Assembly (NCBI RefSeq): GCF_900289175.1
Contig: NZ_LT985747.1
Span: 4,707,033-4,771,032 of the forward strand
DNA length: 64,000 nt
Reading direction: 5' to 3'
Source: Paenibacillus faecalis
Lineage (GTDB): Bacteria > Bacillota > Bacilli > Paenibacillales > Paenibacillaceae
Both the position numbers and the translations under genes were made by a program. The notes under the pieces were generated by a model that was given only the letters and a program-made list of their open reading frames with translations, searched no databases and was not told the origin of the DNA. Below are positions 1 to 8,672 of this stretch, one piece after another; position 1 is the first letter of the stretch; every line of letters starts with the position of its first letter.

Positions 1-16
1 ATGATGGAAATATCAT
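1..16 (-). CDS. First codons of an unidentified gene leaving the window
   Basis: On the minus strand an ATG at 14-16 follows a GGAG ribosome site with an 8-nt spacer and begins M-I-F-P-S before the window edge. It lies about 25 bp downstream of a MerR-type promoter (38-68), so it is probably the target gene of the adjacent MerR regulator, often an efflux pump. The product cannot be identified from five codons. Confidence 0.5.
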
Positions 17-37
17 GTCAGGAGCTCCTATGTCTTG

Positions 38-68
38 ATCTTAAACTCTATAGCTGCTATAGAGTCAA
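38..68 (-). promoter_or_regulatory. MerR-family promoter with 19-bp spacer and central dyad
   Basis: On the minus strand a -35 TTGACT (63-68) and a -10 TAAGAT (38-43) are separated by 19 bp instead of 17. The spacer carries a perfect 9-bp inverted repeat, ACTCTATAG/CTATAGAGT (45-53 and 57-65, 3-nt centre). An over-long spacer with a dyad is the hallmark of promoters that MerR proteins activate by DNA distortion. The -35 box overlaps the stop codon of the MerR gene, so the regulator lies directly upstream of its presumed target. Confidence 0.85.
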
Positions 69-898
69 CCTTTTCTAACCGGAACTTGTAATTTCATAAA
101 CATATTTCGTTCATCATGATGAAATACAGGAAGTTCCACAACGACTTCACATATGTAATCCCCGATTATTTCATAGCCGTGTTTCTTCACATAGTCGAAT
201 AGTTTACCGGCATACTCCCGTTCATGAAAGAAGCTGCTGCAGTATATGCATAGATAATCGTGCTCAGGAATGATCTCCACACCGGACTGTTTTTCAAAAT
301 CAGGATCTACGAATAGAAACACTTCTGTTGATACAAAATCGCCTTGTTCCAGTGTACGCTGCCGGATAATGGAGCCGACATTGCAAAAATAAGCCATCGG
401 TAAATGGTTCACGATCGCCTGGGTCCGCAGTTCGCGCAGTATGTATTCATACGTTTCAAGCGTGTTCTCATAAATATTAACCTTGCTGTCGTAGCAGTAG
501 ATTTTGCGGGACGGAATATGTTGCAGTACAATATGCCCGTCATCCGGAGCACTCATATAAGTCTCGTAATTTTTGATGCTGACTTGGACGGCTTTTTTCA
601 TCTGATCGAGTTCTTTCATTTTGCAGTCAATGAGAACCGCTTGCTGTCTCAGCATTTCAGGGATGGATTCTACGTTTTCGTGATCAAACCATGTTTTGAT
701 ATTGTCGAGGGACATGCCTAAGTACTTCATATAGTTGATCATATCCAGCCTGGCACATTGCTTGATTCCATAATAACGGTAGCCCGTTCTATGATCTACG
801 CATTCCGGCTTTAATAGACCGAGCTTGTCATAGTAGCGCAGCGTTTGTACAGAGGTGTGATTCAATTCAGCCATGCGGCCGATCGATAGTTTATCCAT
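65..898 (-). CDS. MerR-family regulator with GyrI-like effector domain
   Basis: A 277-residue one-component regulator. The N-terminal winged helix (residues about 4-75) has the typical MerR pattern SIGRMAELNHTSVQTLRYYD followed by a G-x-R-Y-Y turn. A coiled helix (about 85-118) forms the dimer interface, and the C-terminal half (about 120-275) resembles the GyrI-like/BmrR drug-binding fold. Length matches BmrR (about 278). It probably senses a small hydrophobic or cationic ligand and activates the promoter at 38-68 and the gene beyond the left edge. The start follows a GAGAGG ribosome site. The ligand is unknown. Confidence 0.85.
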   Translation of the reverse strand: MDKLSIGRMAELNHTSVQTLRYYDKLGLLKPECVDHRTGYRYYGIKQCARLDMINYMKYLGMSLDNIKTWFDHENVESIPEMLRQQAVLIDCKMKELDQMKKAVQVSIKNYETYMSAPDDGHIVLQHIPSRKIYCYDSKVNIYENTLETYEYILRELRTQAIVNHLPMAYFCNVGSIIRQRTLEQGDFVSTEVFLFVDPDFEKQSGVEIIPEHDYLCIYCSSFFHEREYAGKLFDYVKKHGYEIIGDYICEVVVELPVFHHDERNMFMKLQVPVRKG

Positions 899-1049
899 TA
901 TGTTTGTGACCTCTCAATCCTATCTTTGTTGTGGATATAACCCTAGTATACCGTAAGGATAGATACGATAATTAGGCCGAATTCATGGAATCGCATGAGA
1001 TGAGCATAAAAAATGGGAGACGGATGAAGGGGGCAGGTGCCTTAAAAAA

Positions 1050-1082
1050 TAAAAAGGGCAGGCGCAATCTAGCGCTCACCCT
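1050..1082 (-). terminator. Terminator of the nucleoside salvage operon
   Basis: On the minus strand a GC-rich stem (1056-1065 with 72-81) is followed by a T-rich run, just past the stop of the last nucleoside hydrolase gene. Confidence 0.7.
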
Positions 1083-1093
1083 TCATATGCGGA

Positions 1094-2029
1094 TTATTCC
1101 ATAATCGTTCGGTGAAAATGTTCCTGAAATCGCTTCGCCTCGACCCCAACACAGACATTAACGTTTGGCGGAGCTGTGCATCTTTCCCGCAAATCAGCCA
1201 CCGTTCTTCCGTAAGAATGAACACCTTCTAGATCAACTTGAAGGACCATGGGTTGAATCTCTACCAGGCTTGGATCGATCGCGACTGCTACCGCCAGTGG
1301 GTCATGCAGAGCACAGCCTTCACGATCCGGATATAATTTCTTGTATCCGTTGATGTAATATTCAGTAACGTCAGCCAGAAATGTCGCTAATGGGGTATCC
1401 TGCTCCCTCCAGCGGCGAACGTCTTCTGAGTTAAGTTCGGTTTGCATCGTTACATCAAGCCCTACGAGCGTAATGGGTGCTCCGGATTGAAATACAAATT
1501 GGGCCGCCTCCGGGTCGGAATATATATTGGCTTCTGCATGCATTTGACGGTTACCCGCTACTTTGACGGCTCCGCCCATGATAATGATTTGATGCACCAG
1601 TGAAGTTATTTCGGGTGCTTGCATGATGGCTGTTGCCAGGTTTGTCAGCGGCCCGACGCAAATCAGTGTCAGTTGATTCGGATATCGTTTAATTTGTTCT
1701 ACGATAAACGCGCCAGCAGGTGTTGAAACAGGCTTGCTGGCAGGTTCTGAAGCAGACCACAAGCCGAGCCCAACCTCTCCATGTATTTCGGATGGATATG
1801 ATTTGAATAAAGGATGAAACAAGGGAGCGGCTTCCCCTTTTGCCACAGGAATATCCGCTGCATCAAGCTGTTCCAATACATGGAGTGTGTTCTGTGTTGC
1901 ATTGTCTACAGATACATTGCCGAAGGTGGTTGTAATCCCGATGACTTCCAATGCTGAAGAGCGCACGGCATAAGCGATTGCTAAAGCATCATCAATTCCC
2001 GTATCTACATCTAATAATACGCGCTGCAT
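1094..2029 (-). CDS. Inosine/uridine-preferring nucleoside hydrolase (copy 2)
   Basis: A 311-residue cytosolic nucleosidase that cleaves the N-glycosidic bond of ribonucleosides to give free base and ribose. The N-terminal Ca2+-binding motif DVDTGIDDALAI is intact, as are the MGGA segment and the C-terminal HDPLAV motif with its active-site histidine. I chose the ATG at 2029 because AAGGAG sits just before it; the reading frame stays open further upstream, into the preceding gene. It is last in the operon, 23 bp after its paralogue at 2053-3000. The two copies are clearly diverged, which suggests different base preferences (inference). Confidence 0.9.
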   Translation of the reverse strand: MQRVLLDVDTGIDDALAIAYAVRSSALEVIGITTTFGNVSVDNATQNTLHVLEQLDAADIPVAKGEAAPLFHPLFKSYPSEIHGEVGLGLWSASEPASKPVSTPAGAFIVEQIKRYPNQLTLICVGPLTNLATAIMQAPEITSLVHQIIIMGGAVKVAGNRQMHAEANIYSDPEAAQFVFQSGAPITLVGLDVTMQTELNSEDVRRWREQDTPLATFLADVTEYYINGYKKLYPDREGCALHDPLAVAVAIDPSLVEIQPMVLQVDLEGVHSYGRTVADLRERCTAPPNVNVCVGVEAKRFQEHFHRTIME

Positions 2030-2052
2030 ATGGTTTCTCCTTTCCCCGGGCG

Positions 2053-3000
2053 TTATGACAAGACCGTATGAATATAGTGCTGGAGGAAGTCTTCCGCGCG
2101 TACTTGCATACACACCGAAGCATTGCTTCGCAGCTGCGGCCTTCTGAAATCGACTAAGGTCGCCCCCGAGGATAGAGGCCCCTTGGTTTCAATGTGCACG
2201 TAATAATCTTCTGTCTGGACCAGGCTGGCATCTTCCACGACAGCTAATGCCAGTGGATCATGCATTAGTCGATATTTGCCCTCATTTAACCGATCGCTTG
2301 CTTCAAAGCTGAACGTAAAGATATGATCCATAAATGCTTTTAACTCCGCCTGTTCATCGGTGATGCCCGTCATGAGCTGGTGAAAATGAGTCTCGCTGAA
2401 CTTTGCCTTGCCGGTTACATCAAGGCCTACCATCGTAATCGGAATACCTGATTCGAATACGCGGTGCGCCGCTTCGGGATCGCCATGAATATTGGCTTCG
2501 GCTACAGGCGTTGTATTGCCGGGCACTTTGATGGCTCCGCCCATCAATACGAGCTTTGTCTTTTGGGCAATCGACGGGTCCTTCGCAAGTGCAATCGCCA
2601 AGTTTGTCAGCCTGCCTGTGAAGACCAGGGTCAGGTCATTTACCCGTTCATTGACGACTCGAACAATGAAGTCTGCCGCACTCTCATCGATTGGTAATCG
2701 GCTCGTTGCAGGCAGTTCATATCCAGCCAGTCCATTTATGCCATGAATGGCGGTCACCGCTTCTCTTCTCGGACGGAATAACGGGTAATCTGCCCCCATG
2801 GCGACTGGAATTTTATAATAGGGCTGGGCTAAATCGAGCACCTTCAGCGTGTTTTCCGTCGCTTGCTTTACATCCACATTGCCGAATACCGTTGTCATAC
2901 CTTCAATGTGAAGTTTTTTTGACTTTACGGCGAAGATGATCGCCAGGGCATCATCCACACCGGTATCTACGTCCATCAGTATACGCTGCACTTGCTCCAT
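2053..3000 (-). CDS. Nucleoside hydrolase (copy 1)
   Basis: A 315-residue paralogue of the downstream hydrolase. DVDTGVDDALAI at residues about 10-21 is the Ca2+/ribose site, with MGGA, NIHGDPEAAH and MHDPLALAV further on. Start at ATG 3000 with an AGAGGAG ribosome site inside the end of the preceding ABC ATPase gene, so translational coupling is likely. It should free bases from nucleosides brought in by the ECF transporter encoded just upstream. Substrate preference cannot be read from sequence. Confidence 0.9.
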   Translation of the reverse strand: MEQVQRILMDVDTGVDDALAIIFAVKSKKLHIEGMTTVFGNVDVKQATENTLKVLDLAQPYYKIPVAMGADYPLFRPRREAVTAIHGINGLAGYELPATSRLPIDESAADFIVRVVNERVNDLTLVFTGRLTNLAIALAKDPSIAQKTKLVLMGGAIKVPGNTTPVAEANIHGDPEAAHRVFESGIPITMVGLDVTGKAKFSETHFHQLMTGITDEQAELKAFMDHIFTFSFEASDRLNEGKYRLMHDPLALAVVEDASLVQTEDYYVHIETKGPLSSGATLVDFRRPQLRSNASVCMQVRAEDFLQHYIHTVLS

Positions 3001-3004
3001 CTTC

Positions 3005-3823
3005 TCACTCCTCTTTGAACACTCGCGCTTCAAGCTCGTCCACAAGCTCCGGTACGGATAAAATTTTATGCCCTATGCCAAGGGAGTTGCTGAGCCGGCT
3101 AATATGCGGCTGTTTCAGCATCGCTTCATCCAGTACGGGAAGGTTCCAGAAGATGTTCCGTTTATGATCGTCAGCTTTCACCTGACGGTTCGCCATCACG
3201 ATAACCCGTTCGAAGTTATTCACGACAAATTCCATATCATGCGTAATCGTAATGATGGTTTTGCCTTCCTGGCTCAGCACGTTAATCATGTTGGACAGCC
3301 GCTCCATCGCAGGGAGGTCCTGACCGGCTGTCGGCTCATCCAGAATGATAACACTGGAATCCATGGCGATTACGGATGCGATCGTGACGAACTTGCGCAT
3401 GGAATAGGGCAGGTTATACGGATTATCCTTCAGGAAAGGGACGACGCCTGCAAGCTCTGCCGCCTTCATGACGTTGGCTTTGACTTGATCTTCCGGCAGA
3501 CCAAGCTTGCGCGGCCCGAATTCGATCTCGCTATATACATTATCGTGGAAAATTTGGTCGTCCGGGTTTTGGAACACATAACCGACTTTCTTTGAGATTT
3601 GCGCGGTTGTGTAATCTCTCGTATTCCAGCCGTCTACGATCACATTTCCTTCAGATGGCTTCAATAAGCCATTCATCATCTTTACGGTTGTCGTCTTTCC
3701 GGCACCGTTCTGACCGACAATGGCTACCGATTCTCCTTGTTTAAACGACATGTTGACCTTCTCGACTGCTTTATAGCCGTTAGGATAGGCAAAAGAGACG
3801 TCGGTTAAAGTGAGAAAACTCAT
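3005..3823 (-). CDS. ECF transporter ATPase, second subunit, ABC signature lost
   Basis: A 272-residue ABC ATPase. Walker A GQNGAGKTT (residues 37-45), Q-loop FQNPDDQIF (about 85-93), Walker B VIILDEPTAG (159-168) and the switch histidine (TITHDME) are present. Where LSGGQ-KQR should be (139-146) the sequence reads LPYSMRKF, so the ABC signature is absent. It overlaps the upstream ATPase gene by 4 bp (ATGA). In ECF transporters the two ATPases form a heterodimer with two composite sites; this change would disable one of them (inference). Confidence 0.88.
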   Translation of the reverse strand: MSFLTLTDVSFAYPNGYKAVEKVNMSFKQGESVAIVGQNGAGKTTTVKMMNGLLKPSEGNVIVDGWNTRDYTTAQISKKVGYVFQNPDDQIFHDNVYSEIEFGPRKLGLPEDQVKANVMKAAELAGVVPFLKDNPYNLPYSMRKFVTIASVIAMDSSVIILDEPTAGQDLPAMERLSNMINVLSQEGKTIITITHDMEFVVNNFERVIVMANRQVKADDHKRNIFWNLPVLDEAMLKQPHISRLSNSLGIGHKILSVPELVDELEARVFKEE

Positions 3824-4680
3824 GCTTTACCCTCCTTTTCCAACCATGTCTTCACGAAGGCAAGGGCTTCCTGCTCCGTTACGGGTATACCGCCAAGATC
3901 AAGGTTCCGCTTGCGCATTTCCAGCCCGAACATGGAATATTGGGGCAGGGAGCAACCCAGTTCGATTGCTCGCTCATCCGTCAGAATTTGCTTTGTTTCG
4001 CCTTGCATCACTACTTCTCCGTCCTTCATCAAGATGATGTGGTCGGCATATTCAGCGATCAGCTCTATTTTGTGTTCGACCAGAATGATCGTCTTTCCTT
4101 TGTTCTTCATCATTTCAATAATCTTGAATACTTCTTCGGTCCCTTTCGGGTCGAGCTGTGAGGTAGGTTCGTCAATGACCAGCACATCCGGTTCCATTAC
4201 GATAATGGATGCAAGGGCTACCCGCTGTTTTTGTCCGCCCGAAAGCTCAAACGGATTTTTATCTCGTAAATAATCAATTTCCAGCATCTGAATGACATTG
4301 TTGACTTTCTCTTTAATCCGCTCGATATCCATCCCCAGATTTTCAAGGCCAAAGGCGATTTCCTCAAACACGTTATCCTTCACGCCGCTGATCTGCGTAA
4401 ACGGATTTTGGAACACATAGCCGATTTTCTGCGAAAGTTCACCCATTTCCCACTCACGAATGTCTTTGCCTTCGATCAATACTTCTCCGCGCAAATCCCC
4501 TTTGTAGAAGTGAGGAATAAAGCCGCGTATCACATTGCACAGCGTTGTTTTTCCGCCTCCGTTGGCTCCGACGAGCGCATACAGCTTTCCTTTTTCAATC
4601 GTTACATTTACGTTCTTTAGAGCGTCGGACTCGCTGATCGGATACTGATACGACAAGTTTCTAATCGTTATACTACTCAT
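3820..4680 (-). CDS. ECF transporter ATPase, first subunit
   Basis: A 286-residue cobalt/ECF-type ABC ATPase with all motifs intact: Walker A GANGGGKTT (about 38-46), Q-loop FQNPFTQI, signature LSGGQKQR, Walker B VLVIDEPTSQLD and switch His in LVEHK. It overlaps both the T gene (4677-4680) and the second ATPase gene (3820-3823) by 4 bp, which suggests coupled translation at equal stoichiometry. It energises uptake through the S/T membrane pair encoded upstream. Confidence 0.92.
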   Translation of the reverse strand: MSSITIRNLSYQYPISESDALKNVNVTIEKGKLYALVGANGGGKTTLCNVIRGFIPHFYKGDLRGEVLIEGKDIREWEMGELSQKIGYVFQNPFTQISGVKDNVFEEIAFGLENLGMDIERIKEKVNNVIQMLEIDYLRDKNPFELSGGQKQRVALASIIVMEPDVLVIDEPTSQLDPKGTEEVFKIIEMMKNKGKTIILVEHKIELIAEYADHIILMKDGEVVMQGETKQILTDERAIELGCSLPQYSMFGLEMRKRNLDLGGIPVTEQEALAFVKTWLEKEGKA

Positions 4681-5426
4681 AATGTCACTCTCCAGATGAT
4701 CAAGATAACAAGTAGTACAATTAGCAGCACTTGTACACGCCGGTCATTTTTTGTTTTTTCCAGCTTGTATATGCTTGTTTTCTTAACGTTCGCGGAAAAA
4801 GCTCTGGATTCCAAAGTTAACACCCGTTCTTCTGTACTTGCAATGGAACCAAGAATGAGCGGGCTAAGGGTTGGCAAGAAAGCTTTCATACGAACGAGCA
4901 GTTTCCCTTCCGTTTCAACCCCTCTGGTTTTCTGTGCATCCATAATGATGTGGGTCAGCTTTTTCATCTCCGGTATTAGCTGAAGTGTCGATAGGATGAC
5001 ATAGGTTACTTTGGATGGTAACCCGACTTGCTCCAGTGCATTGACCAGGTCCTTTACTTTGGTGATCCGGAAGAACAGAATAAATGCTGAGGCGACTGCA
5101 ACGATTTTGGATGTTAAGAACAGGGCGAATTCAAGTCCTTCGCGTTTAATGGAGAAAATGCTCCAGCTCCACAAAATATCTGTGCCAGGGTAGAAAAAGC
5201 TCTGCAGGATAAAGATAAATACAACGATCATGAGCAGAGCTTTAATCGCCAGGTTTGAAAATTCCTTGAAGGAGCCGGCGAAGAACGCCAGCACCATACA
5301 TATTGGAAGAATGGAATAGCTGAACCAATATCCTGGTACAATAAATGCAGCCAAACATAAAGTTAACGTAATCATAAACTTCGTCGTAGGATATAGTCGG
5401 TTCAATATGGTCCGTTCGTTACTCAC
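4677..5426 (-). CDS. ECF transporter transmembrane T component
   Basis: A 249-residue membrane protein with hydrophobic segments near residues 15-45, 60-80, 105-120 and a final helix at 230-248. The cytoplasmic domain between them carries the two short Arg-containing coupling motifs typical of EcfT (TRGVETEG and ESRAFS) that dock onto the ATPases. It couples ATP hydrolysis to toppling of the S subunit. It lies between the S gene and the ATPase genes in one tightly packed operon. Confidence 0.88.
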   Translation of the reverse strand: MSNERTILNRLYPTTKFMITLTLCLAAFIVPGYWFSYSILPICMVLAFFAGSFKEFSNLAIKALLMIVVFIFILQSFFYPGTDILWSWSIFSIKREGLEFALFLTSKIVAVASAFILFFRITKVKDLVNALEQVGLPSKVTYVILSTLQLIPEMKKLTHIIMDAQKTRGVETEGKLLVRMKAFLPTLSPLILGSIASTEERVLTLESRAFSANVKKTSIYKLEKTKNDRRVQVLLIVLLVILIIWRVTL

Positions 5427-5459
5427 AAGCTCTCCCTCCTTTAAAGCGCATGGAATAGT

Positions 5460-6062
5460 TTAAGCTTTCTTTTTGATGAAGTTTGCGCCATAATTCAGCT
5501 TGGACAAGTATCTTGGGGACATCTTCATGACGATGCCGAACGCTATGATGTTACTTAAAATTTTGTCGAAACTTTCAACTAATATTTTGGTAGAAAACAC
5601 AGCTGTCCAAATTTGTTGACCCGAAGCTAGGAATGTAGCTACAACAGCATCGGAGGAGTTACCTGTGGCTCCACCGAACATGATGACCTGAATCGGGGAT
5701 GCGACAATCAATACGGTAAACATGACGATTAATGATGATATAATAACTTTCCAAATATTTGTGTACATTCCCTTCATGGCCAGGAAACCAACGACCAAAC
5801 CGACAGCCATCTGAACCGGTGTAAAGGCGAATGAGACCGGGTTGGTAATACCAACAACGAGGTTGGTGCTTGCTCCTGTTACCATACCTACCCAAGGACC
5901 ACCAATCATTGCGGTTAGAATCGTTCCAATCGTGTTCAAGAAGATCGGCAGCTTCAACAGCATAACAATCTGGGCTCCGACAAAATTGATAGCGATTCCA
6001 ATGGGTATTAACAAAATGGCAAGCAAGGAAAAATCATATTTGAGACCTCTTTTGTTAGCCAC
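5460..6062 (-). CDS. ECF transporter S component, probably for nucleosides
   Basis: A 200-residue, very hydrophobic protein with about six membrane segments and the usual S-component start (short basic N terminus, then a helix leading into a conserved NTIGT loop and a G-x-x-x-G-x-x-T-N segment at about 59-68). It is the substrate-binding subunit. Its operon partners are DeoD and two nucleoside hydrolases, so a purine nucleoside or base is the likely substrate (context, not motif). I do not recognise it as RibU, ThiT, BioY or another characterised S family. Confidence 0.78.
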   Translation of the reverse strand: MANKRGLKYDFSLLAILLIPIGIAINFVGAQIVMLLKLPIFLNTIGTILTAMIGGPWVGMVTGASTNLVVGITNPVSFAFTPVQMAVGLVVGFLAMKGMYTNIWKVIISSLIVMFTVLIVASPIQVIMFGGATGNSSDAVVATFLASGQQIWTAVFSTKILVESFDKILSNIIAFGIVMKMSPRYLSKLNYGANFIKKKA

Positions 6063-6085
6063 GATTTATTCCCCCTAAAGTATAG

Positions 6086-6817
6086 TTACTGATGATCATT
6101 GTCCGAGACAGCGCCGTCTAAAATTGTGTTTAATGCGATCTCCACCATATCGTTAAATGATTGTTCACTATCTTGATGGGAAGAGCGTTCATTGGTTAAA
6201 AGATGGCTGCCAACGGTTAGAATCGATAACGCTTTAACGCCATATTTAGCAGCGAGTGTGTACAGCGCGGCGCTCTCCATCTCGACGCCCAGTACACCGA
6301 ACTCCATGAACTTGTGCAGTCGGTCTAACGTTTCCCGATAAAACTCATCCGAGTTATAAATATTTCCGACAAACACGTTGACTTTTTTATCTTGAGCCAA
6401 TTGATGGGCTTTGCTTAACATTCCATAATCCGCTGTAGGTGCATAGTTGCAGCCGTAAAATATTTTTTCCATCAAATTGCTATCGGAAGATACAGCCTGT
6501 GCCAACACGATGTCACGAACTTTAAGTTCTGGCTGCATTGCACCGCAGGTACCGATTCGAATTAGCTTTTTGACCCCGTAATCCTGTATCAGCTCTGTGG
6601 CATAAATGCTCATAGTCGGGTTGCCCATACCCGTGCCTTGTACAGAGACGGGCACTCCTTTATACATTCCTGTAAAACCGTACATTCCTCTCACTTCGTT
6701 GTAACAATACACCTCCTCCAAAAAGTGTTCTGCTACAAACTTGGCCCGAAGCGGGTCCCCCGGAAGTAAAACATGCTCAGCGATTTCTCCCTTTTTCGCT
6801 CCTAAGTGAATGCTCAT
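6086..6817 (-). CDS. deoD: Purine nucleoside phosphorylase, DeoD type
   Basis: A 243-residue homohexameric phosphorylase that converts purine (deoxy)nucleosides plus phosphate to base and (deoxy)ribose-1-phosphate. Recognisable family blocks are the phosphate loop LLPGDPLRAK (residues about 18-27), GTGMGNPT, RIGTCGA and the ribose/base site VEMESAALY. Length matches the family (about 235). The start at 6817 follows an AGGAGGAG ribosome site. As first gene of the nucleoside operon it shares the job with the hydrolases: the phosphorylase conserves bond energy, the hydrolases do not. Confidence 0.95.
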   Translation of the reverse strand: MSIHLGAKKGEIAEHVLLPGDPLRAKFVAEHFLEEVYCYNEVRGMYGFTGMYKGVPVSVQGTGMGNPTMSIYATELIQDYGVKKLIRIGTCGAMQPELKVRDIVLAQAVSSDSNLMEKIFYGCNYAPTADYGMLSKAHQLAQDKKVNVFVGNIYNSDEFYRETLDRLHKFMEFGVLGVEMESAALYTLAAKYGVKALSILTVGSHLLTNERSSHQDSEQSFNDMVEIALNTILDGAVSDNDHQ

Positions 6818-6844
6818 ATGCTCCTCCTCCAGCTCTCTGACTTT

Positions 6845-6860
6845 AAGAAAGCGCTTTATT
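6845..6860. promoter_or_regulatory. Weak cre-like site upstream of deoD
   Basis: The near-palindrome AGAAAGCGCTTTAT resembles the CcpA cre consensus TGNAANCGNTNNCA with three mismatches. It lies 28-43 bp upstream of the deoD start and could give catabolite control of the nucleoside operon. The two other cre sites in this window fit better. Confidence 0.35.
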
Positions 6861-6956
6861 CTCTATCTGACTTCATCATAATAAGAATAAGAGGAACAAC
6901 CAAGACCAAATAGTTACGGAGCGTAACGGAAAAATTCAACCATGAGCGTACCTTCG

Positions 6957-8402
6957 CTACATGAGTTCCTTGCGGATATTGTCCAAATCCCGCTTCGTTG
7001 GAATCGTAGAAATGATCACGATCGGTACGGTTTTCAACTCAACAGGGAAGTTGCTGATGACAAAGTCAATACCATGCTGCTGCATCTGCTCATCGGTCAA
7101 TTCTTCGAGAATGGAAGTGTTGATCGTAAGCTCGTCCCCGATGTCTTGCTTGATCAGTTTGGCAACATAATGCCGAATGGAAAATTCCTCACCAATTAAA
7201 AGAAATGCCTTCTTGCTCTTATAGCGCAAACTGGAACTGACCAGCAATGTCAATTTGGTTAAGTGGTATTCGTTATACATTATTTCGGGATAAATCTGCC
7301 CCAATCGGTTCATACAAGCCCAGATGCCTTGATACATCGGCTGGCATTCTCTTTTGACATATTCGGTTAGGCTGCTTGTTGAGATATATACAAAATCCGG
7401 AATGGCATTTTCCACAAGCATTTTCTCAAAAAATTCGCTGATCTCCCAGATGAGTCGATCTGTTGCATCAATAGCTGGGTAAGCCTCTAGTGCAAACATT
7501 AAAAAATGATTCACCATCTGATATTTTTCCTCTGTGAGACGGGTTAGCTTTTCCTTTTCTATGGATAACATCGCTGCCTTTTTGGCCTCATCATAATAGT
7601 TGTATTGATTGTGGCTGAACAACGCTTGAAAGAATCGTATCTCATCCTGGGGCAAGTGAACGGAAAAATGCTGCTCAAGCGCCTCCGCCAATTTGATCAT
7701 GGATATGTGAAACATATTGTTCTTCCAATCATATTTTCCATAAGGAACGGTAACGTATTTCTTCATCTGCGTTCGCGTGATGATAATGGCTGCCCAAAAA
7801 GACAGTCCTCTCTTGGAATTGAGAAAATAAACGATATCCTTATCCGCTTCTACATCCGTAATCAATTGATGGATTATGGAATCGTCTATATTGGGAAACG
7901 GCCATCCGGAAAACTCGTAAGCATCATAATATAGTCTCCAGTAAAAATAGCGAATGTTGACTTCTTTCCCTTTAAGATCAGGGGCAGCATATGTAAGGCG
8001 CAGATTATAATGTTTTAATCCAGAGTTATTTAGGCGGATAATAAACTTCTTGAGGGATGATGAGCTCATGAACAGTTTATCTGCCAGTTCCTCCAATGAA
8101 TAGCGGCCGCCTTCAGCGAACAATAAATCAAACAATTGAAAGAACGTTTTCTGTCTGAACATAGCGGAGATGACTTCGCCGATCGCTATATTTCGTCTCT
8201 CATATTGAAGCAGTACGCCTTTTCCGCGTGATATTTCAATCTTTATAGACGGGGGTAATTCTTTTTTAGTCTCATCGATCAGTTTACGGATGGTTTTATC
8301 TGAAACACCGATCTGCTCTTCAATTTCAGCCAAAGTGAACCAGCGATCCTCTGAATCCAGCATCGTCAGCAGCTGACTTGCCAACATAAACTCCTTCTCC
8401 AT
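6957..8402 (-). CDS. Mga/BglG-like transcriptional regulator of the nucleoside operon
   Basis: A 481-residue protein with an N-terminal helix-turn-helix (residues about 8-50, pattern TLAEIEEQIGVSDKTIRKLI), a second HTH-like block (about 100-135, YSLEELADKLFMSSSSLKKFI), a long helical middle, and a C-terminal alpha/beta tail (about 395-480) like the EIIB-like end of Mga/PRD regulators. I see no clear duplicated PRD phospho-histidines. It is encoded immediately upstream of deoD on the same strand and probably controls it. Ligand or phospho-input is unknown. Confidence 0.72.
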   Translation of the reverse strand: MEKEFMLASQLLTMLDSEDRWFTLAEIEEQIGVSDKTIRKLIDETKKELPPSIKIEISRGKGVLLQYERRNIAIGEVISAMFRQKTFFQLFDLLFAEGGRYSLEELADKLFMSSSSLKKFIIRLNNSGLKHYNLRLTYAAPDLKGKEVNIRYFYWRLYYDAYEFSGWPFPNIDDSIIHQLITDVEADKDIVYFLNSKRGLSFWAAIIITRTQMKKYVTVPYGKYDWKNNMFHISMIKLAEALEQHFSVHLPQDEIRFFQALFSHNQYNYYDEAKKAAMLSIEKEKLTRLTEEKYQMVNHFLMFALEAYPAIDATDRLIWEISEFFEKMLVENAIPDFVYISTSSLTEYVKRECQPMYQGIWACMNRLGQIYPEIMYNEYHLTKLTLLVSSSLRYKSKKAFLLIGEEFSIRHYVAKLIKQDIGDELTINTSILEELTDEQMQQHGIDFVISNFPVELKTVPIVIISTIPTKRDLDNIRKELM

Positions 8403-8607
8403 GCCACTTGCTCCCTTCCCATATATAACGTTAGCTGTGAATGCTCACAGGCGGTTATGACTCCGTGCTTTTACTGCTGATAACCAATAGTTTATCCATA
8501 ATGTGTTCTATAAACTATAGCTTTGTCATCTTTTACGGGGGTACCGCCGCGTGAGTTTATGGGATGGGGGATTAGAATCCTTGAACCTGAAGATTGAATT
8601 TATCATA

Positions 8608-8643
8608 AAAAAATCACCAACATCTTAAGATATTGGTGATTTT
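8608..8643. terminator. Bidirectional terminator
   Basis: A perfect 10-bp stem (AAATCACCAA with TTGGTGATTT) is flanked by A and T runs. It lies just past the stop of the SDR gene at 8673 and ahead of the regulator region, so it ends minus-strand transcription of the two SDR genes. Confidence 0.8.
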
Positions 8644-8672
8644 TGAATTTTTCTACTGCAAAGAGGAGTCTA

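Noticed and set aside
404..721. Plus-strand reading frame opposite the MerR gene
   Set aside because: No ribosome site or family pattern; it is a shadow of the well-supported minus-strand regulator.
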